8,894 nt of DNA. It comes from an uncultured Bacteroidales bacterium. Lineage in GTDB: Bacteria > Bacteroidota > Bacteroidia > Bacteroidales > F082. This document shows, piece by piece, positions 6,086 through 8,894 of this stretch. The translations under genes and the position numbers were made by a program. The notes beneath the pieces were generated by a model. The model had not been told where the DNA came from, did not search any database, and saw nothing but the letters and a program-made list of their open reading frames with translations. Location of the stretch: positions 1 through 8,894 of the forward strand of contig CALFIT010000188.1 of assembly GCA_937877465.1 (NCBI GenBank), given 5' to 3'. The number at the start of each line of letters is the position of its first letter. The first letter of the stretch is position 1.

Positions 6086-7111
6086 ATGCACTACTTCTCC
6101 TTCCAGTGGCACATCACCGACTATTGCGACCAGCGTTGCAAGCATTGCTACATCTTCTCCGAAGGCCATCCCGAACTGCTTTCGGTGGGCGTGGAGCGGG
6201 CCAAGAAGGTGATTGACAACTGTTTGGAAATGTGCGACAAGATGGGTGATCGCTTCCCGTACCTTTATATCACGGGAGGCGATCCCCTTTTGCATCCCCA
6301 CGTTTGGGAGATTTTGTCGTATGTGAAGGAAAAGGGAATCCCGTTCACGATTTTGGGCAATCCGTTCCACTTAGACGACGAGAACTGCCAAAAACTGAAG
6401 TTCTACGGCTGCGAGAAGTACCAGCTCAGCATCGACGGTAACCGCGAGACGCACGACTACATGCGCAAGCCCGGCTCGTTCGACACCACGCTTGAGAAAA
6501 TCAAGGTGCTGCACCGCAACGGCATTCGTGTGGCGATAATGACCACCGTCTCAGGCGTGAATGCCGACCAAATGCCTGAAATCATCGACACGGTGGTAAG
6601 ACACGAAGCAGATGTGTTCGCCTTCGCGAGATATTGCCCTACAAGTTTGGAGAAAAGCGCACACCTCACGCCGCAGCAGTACCGCCAAGTTCTGGACACC
6701 TGTTGGAAGAAATACTTGGAATACGGCGACGGCTGCAAGACGACCTTCAACCTGAAGGACCATCTGTGGGGCTTGTACCTGCATGAAATCGGCGAGTTCA
6801 AGATTCCGGAGGGCTTGGACGACGACACCGTTTACGACGGCTGCAACTGCGGCCACGGCCACTTCACCATCCTGCCCGATGGCGACGTGATGGCCTGCCG
6901 CCGTTTCGACAGCGTGGTGGGCAATGTGTTTGAAACCCCGCTTTACGACCTCTGGACCTCACCCAAGATGGACTATTTCCGCCAATACGAGAAATTCGAG
7001 AAATGCGGCAAGTGCGCGCTGCTGCGTTTCTGTCGCGGCTGTCCCGCCGTGGCGTATGGCTACACCCACGATTTCTATGCGCCAGACCCGCAATGTTGGA
7101 AAGAAGTTTGA
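6086..7111 (+). CDS. Radical SAM/SPASM peptide maturase (ACGX system)
   Basis: This 341-aa enzyme opens with the radical SAM cluster motif CX3CX2C at C14, C18 and C21 (CDQRCKHC). The SAM-binding GGDP motif follows at 64-67. The C-terminal SPASM domain shows C255-X10-G-X4-C271, then C307-X2-C310-X5-C316-X2-C319 and a final C337, which would ligate auxiliary iron-sulfur clusters. An extra C253 sits in GCNCGHGH. Such enzymes cleave SAM to a 5'-deoxyadenosyl radical and modify Cys-rich or other precursor peptides in the cytoplasm. The substrate is almost certainly the six-Cys peptide encoded 11 nt upstream, and the pair should be cotranscribed. No RRE-type separate partner, protease or transporter gene is visible nearby. 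The ATG is chosen because the FSFQWHITDYC stretch right after it is the usual start of the rSAM barrel. Enzyme class is very secure; the crosslink formed is unknown. Confidence 0.92.
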   Translation: MHYFSFQWHITDYCDQRCKHCYIFSEGHPELLSVGVERAKKVIDNCLEMCDKMGDRFPYLYITGGDPLLHPHVWEILSYVKEKGIPFTILGNPFHLDDENCQKLKFYGCEKYQLSIDGNRETHDYMRKPGSFDTTLEKIKVLHRNGIRVAIMTTVSGVNADQMPEIIDTVVRHEADVFAFARYCPTSLEKSAHLTPQQYRQVLDTCWKKYLEYGDGCKTTFNLKDHLWGLYLHEIGEFKIPEGLDDDTVYDGCNCGHGHFTILPDGDVMACRRFDSVVGNVFETPLYDLWTSPKMDYFRQYEKFEKCGKCALLRFCRGCPAVAYGYTHDFYAPDPQCWKEV

Positions 7112-7136
7112 TTTCCAAAAATAAGTCGTAACTTTG
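7107..7136 (+). promoter_or_regulatory. Promoter of the T9SS-domain / FISUMP-like operon (Bacteroidetes type)
   Basis: TTTG (7107-7110, overlapping the radical SAM stop codon), 18 nt, then TAACTTTG (7129-7136) fits the -33/-7 consensus, with a perfect -7 box. Transcription would start near 7142, leaving a leader of about 80 nt. ATTTCCAAAAA is directly repeated at 7111-7121 and 7138-7148, on either side of the -7 box. Confidence 0.65.
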
Positions 7137-7157
7137 CATTTCCAAAAAAGCTATTCG

Positions 7158-7191
7158 TTGGCAACCCAATGCTGACGACTTGGCAATCCAA
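7158..7191 (+). repeat. Two TTGG-N4-CCAA elements in the leader of the secreted-protein operon
   Basis: TTGGCAACCCAA (7158-7169) and TTGGCAATCCAA (7180-7191) differ at one base of twelve and start 22 bp apart. Each is a small inverted repeat (TTGG/CCAA). They lie just downstream of the predicted transcription start, where they could be a tandem operator or RNA-level elements. No matching regulator gene is seen in the window. Confidence 0.5.
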
Positions 7192-7221
7192 GGCAAATCA
7201 TTTACTTAAAAACACAAACCA

Positions 7222-7596
7222 ATGAAACAACGTTTACTTTTATTCGCACTCCTGTTTGCCGCCGTGGTCGTGAAGGCGCAAACCGTTGTGGTACTGGAAC
7301 TTCCCGACCCGTGCCCGACGCAAGTGGAGGAAACCTTGATGCAGAATCAGGGCCTGACCGTCGCCCCCAATCCCGTCGATGACGCACTGACGCTCCAATT
7401 CGACGAAACGGAATGTCCAAATGCAATCGACATCACCATTTCTGACGCGAAAGGCGGAGTGGTGCTGAAAGAACGCCGCACCGTCAGCTCATCACCTTCG
7501 GTGAAACTCAACCTCAGCCATCTCCCTGCCGGCCTTTACTTCCTGAACGTCAGGACGGAGAAATCGACCTTTGTACACAAAATCATCAAAAAGTGA
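7222..7596 (+). CDS. Minimal T9SS type A sorting-domain protein
   Basis: This 124-aa protein has a signal peptide at residues 1-20 (cleavage after VKAQ or KA). A linker of about 25 residues contains PDPCP. The rest (about 45-124) is a T9SS type A C-terminal sorting domain: 'LTVAPNPVDDALTLQF' with the usual PNP (49-51), 'IDITISDAKGGVVLKE', 'VKLNLSHLPAGLYFLNVR', then the terminal strand 'FVHKIIKK'. Such domains take proteins through the type IX translocon and are normally cleaved off large cargo. Here there is almost no cargo. Two cysteines (31, 65) could pair. The next gene begins within a few bases of the stop and encodes a secreted protein without a sorting domain, so the two may function together. 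The ATG follows an A-rich leader (CACAAACCA). The domain call is secure; the purpose of so small a protein is unknown. Confidence 0.85.
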   Translation: MKQRLLLFALLFAAVVVKAQTVVVLELPDPCPTQVEETLMQNQGLTVAPNPVDDALTLQFDETECPNAIDITISDAKGGVVLKERRTVSSSPSVKLNLSHLPAGLYFLNVRTEKSTFVHKIIKK

Positions 7597-7601
7597 CCGC
7601 C

Positions 7602-8714
7602 ATGAAGAAACATCTATTTTCCATACTGACAATGTGCCTGATTATCAGTGCGTCGATTCACGCTGAGGCACAAATCATCGAAATTATGGGCACCGACACC
7701 ATTGAGCTGCAAGCCGGCAACTACCAATACGGCGAACTGCAATGGCAAATGTCGTTGGACAACATTGACTATCAAGACATTGAGAATGCCAACGGCACAA
7801 CTTACCGCTTTTTCCCGACTGTCGAGAGCTATTATCGGGTCAAAATCGACGTTGGAGGCTGTCCCACGGACTATTCCCAAATCTGCCATGTGCAGGTCCC
7901 GCCGCAAGGCTTCATCGACGGGCTGTTTTCGACCAACGCCGACAACCGTGTGTATTTCTCGCGAGGCAATTTGCAGTATATCGGCAGTGCCGCGACGCCT
8001 TACTGGAAGTTTGCCGAGCGTCAATGGGACTATCTCGGCGACGGGCCTCAAGCCTCTGAAGACCAACATGCCGACCGCGACCTCTTCGGCTGGGCGACGA
8101 GCGGCTGGGACAACGGCAACGTCTATTATCAGCCTTGGAACACCGAAAACACCAACACGGCTTATTACGGTCCTTTGGATGACTCCGACCTGACGGGCGA
8201 CTACGCCAATTCCGACTGGGGCGTCTATAACCCCATCAGCAACGGAGGTGGTGCCGCTGGGATGTGGCGTACCTTGACCGCCGACGAGTGGGAATACGTA
8301 CTGGACTTGCGCACCACCGCTTCGGGCATCCGTTATGCCAAGGCCACGGTGAACAACGTCGCAGGCGTGATTTTGCTCCCCGACGACTGGGATTCAGGCA
8401 ACTACACCTTGACCAACACCAACGAGGAAGATTGCGATTATTCGGGCAATCTCATTAGTGCTTCGGACTGGATGGATGTCTTTGAGGCCAACGGAGCGGT
8501 GTTTCTGCCCACGGCGGGAATGCGCTATGGCACCATGCTCACGAGCATAGCCACGCATGGCGTCTATTGGTCGGTCTCCAGTGCCCACGACACCTTCACC
8601 GCACACGAAATCAACTTTTCTCCCACCAACTTCAAGACCTGCAACTGGTCGATGTTCAAGTATTTCGGCTGCTCGGTGCGGTTGGTGAAGGATGCGGAAG
8701 AGGTGGACAAGTGA
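7602..8714 (+). CDS. Secreted Ig-like + FISUMP-like (C-type-lectin/FGE-like) domain protein
   Basis: Taking the ATG at 7602 gives 370 aa with a signal peptide to about residue 24 (MKKHLFSIL...HAEAQ). A GTG at 7593 overlapping the previous stop is the only earlier start and is less likely. Residues about 25-98 look like an Ig-like domain ('LQWQMSLDNIDYQDIENANGTTYRFFP...YYRVKIDVGGC'). Residues about 102-362 match a repeat family common in gut Bacteroidales and related to FISUMP domains: 'GLFSTNADNRVYFSRGNLQY', 'LFGWATSGWDNGN', 'DWGVYNPISNGG', 'MWRTLTADEWEYVLDLRTT', 'GIRYAKATVNNVAGVILLPDDW', 'GAVFLPTAGMR', 'YWSVSS' and 'FGCSVRLV'. The fold is probably FGE/C-type-lectin-like, suggesting ligand binding rather than catalysis. 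It has no T9SS domain; the preceding gene does. Function is unknown; adhesion or glycan recognition is a guess. Confidence 0.8.
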   Translation: MKKHLFSILTMCLIISASIHAEAQIIEIMGTDTIELQAGNYQYGELQWQMSLDNIDYQDIENANGTTYRFFPTVESYYRVKIDVGGCPTDYSQICHVQVPPQGFIDGLFSTNADNRVYFSRGNLQYIGSAATPYWKFAERQWDYLGDGPQASEDQHADRDLFGWATSGWDNGNVYYQPWNTENTNTAYYGPLDDSDLTGDYANSDWGVYNPISNGGGAAGMWRTLTADEWEYVLDLRTTASGIRYAKATVNNVAGVILLPDDWDSGNYTLTNTNEEDCDYSGNLISASDWMDVFEANGAVFLPTAGMRYGTMLTSIATHGVYWSVSSAHDTFTAHEINFSPTNFKTCNWSMFKYFGCSVRLVKDAEEVDK

Positions 8715-8721
8715 TTTTGAA

Positions 8722-8894
8722 ATGAAAGCAATACAACTAACCCGCCGTTGCTCTGCAGAAGAAATGCGCGTGAGCGAAATGTCCGTCCCAGAAGTGCGGC
8801 CCGGATGGGTGTTGGTGAAGATCCATGCCGCCGGACTGAATCACTCCGAAGCGTTGCTGCGGATGTTCGAGATCGAGAACGACTATATCAAGAA
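8722..8894 (+). CDS. N-terminus of an MDR-family alcohol dehydrogenase/quinone oxidoreductase-like enzyme (partial, runs off right edge)
   Basis: An ATG 7 nt after the FISUMP-like gene's stop opens 57 codons that continue past the window. The start MKAIQL, then 'SVPEVRPGWVLVKIHAAGLNHSEALLR', is the conserved N-terminus of medium-chain dehydrogenases/reductases (P-G-x-VLVK, then AAGLN with a polar residue where zinc-dependent members have Cys-x-Asp). The Asn-His-Ser after the Gly suggests a zinc-independent quinone oxidoreductase/reductase-type member rather than a classical zinc alcohol dehydrogenase. It would be NAD(P)H-dependent and cytoplasmic. Its close spacing to a secreted protein gene may only mean read-through. 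Subfamily and substrate cannot be given from this fragment. Confidence 0.75.
   Translation, partial: MKAIQLTRRCSAEEMRVSEMSVPEVRPGWVLVKIHAAGLNHSEALLRMFEIENDYIK

Noticed and set aside
5870..6370. 166-codon minus-strand open frame across the Cys-rich peptide and the start of the radical SAM gene
   Set aside because: Its repeated 'PQALPQA' is just the complement of the ACGSACGA modules. The plus-strand reading gives a coherent precursor and enzyme.
7112..7160. Possible terminator after the radical SAM gene
   Set aside because: There are A-runs but no stable G/C stem followed by a T-run; the stretch is better explained as the next promoter.
7593..7601. GTG start overlapping the stop of the T9SS-domain gene
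   Set aside because: A GTGA overlap is attractive for coupling, but the ATG at 7602 begins a standard signal peptide (MKKHLF). Only three residues differ, so the ATG is preferred.

Overview
The window looks like a chromosomal segment from a Bacteroidota member, probably a gut- or rumen-type Bacteroidales. The evidence is a C-terminal type IX secretion (T9SS) sorting domain, promoter-like sequences matching the Bacteroidetes consensus (TTTG about 20 bp upstream of TAnnTTTG), A-rich leaders in place of Shine-Dalgarno sites, and secreted protein families typical of this phylum (Cthe_2159-type carbohydrate-binding lipoprotein, DUF2490 barrel, FISUMP-like domain). The genus assignment is inference.

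Left part (1-3224, minus strand): a 12-TM MMPL/RND-superfamily exporter, then a LolA-like periplasmic lipid carrier, then the first 15 codons of another secreted protein running off the left edge. In Bacteroidota an MMPL exporter beside a LolA-like protein is characteristic of aryl-polyene/flexirubin-type lipid pigment clusters, so the rest of such a cluster may lie outside the window. Divergent promoters at about 3255-3302 separate this block from the rest.

Middle part (3340-7111, plus strand): a lipoprotein with a parallel beta-helix, Cthe_2159-like carbohydrate-binding region and Gly-rich stretches; a DUF2490-like outer-membrane barrel candidate; then a compact RiPP-type pair. The pair is a 62-residue peptide with three ACGSACGA modules (six cysteines) followed 11 nt later by a radical SAM/SPASM enzyme. 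It matches what sequence models call the 'ACGX system', whose product I do not know to be characterised. It is the most interesting locus here.

Right part (7107-8894, plus strand): a strong Bacteroidetes-type promoter and a leader with two TTGG-N4-CCAA elements precede a 124-aa protein that is little more than a signal peptide plus a T9SS sorting domain. Next come a secreted Ig-like + FISUMP-like protein without a sorting domain of its own, and the start of an MDR-family (zinc alcohol dehydrogenase/quinone oxidoreductase-like) enzyme running off the right edge.

No rRNA, tRNA, CRISPR array, insertion sequence or integrase was seen. The longest gap without a gene is about 115 bases.
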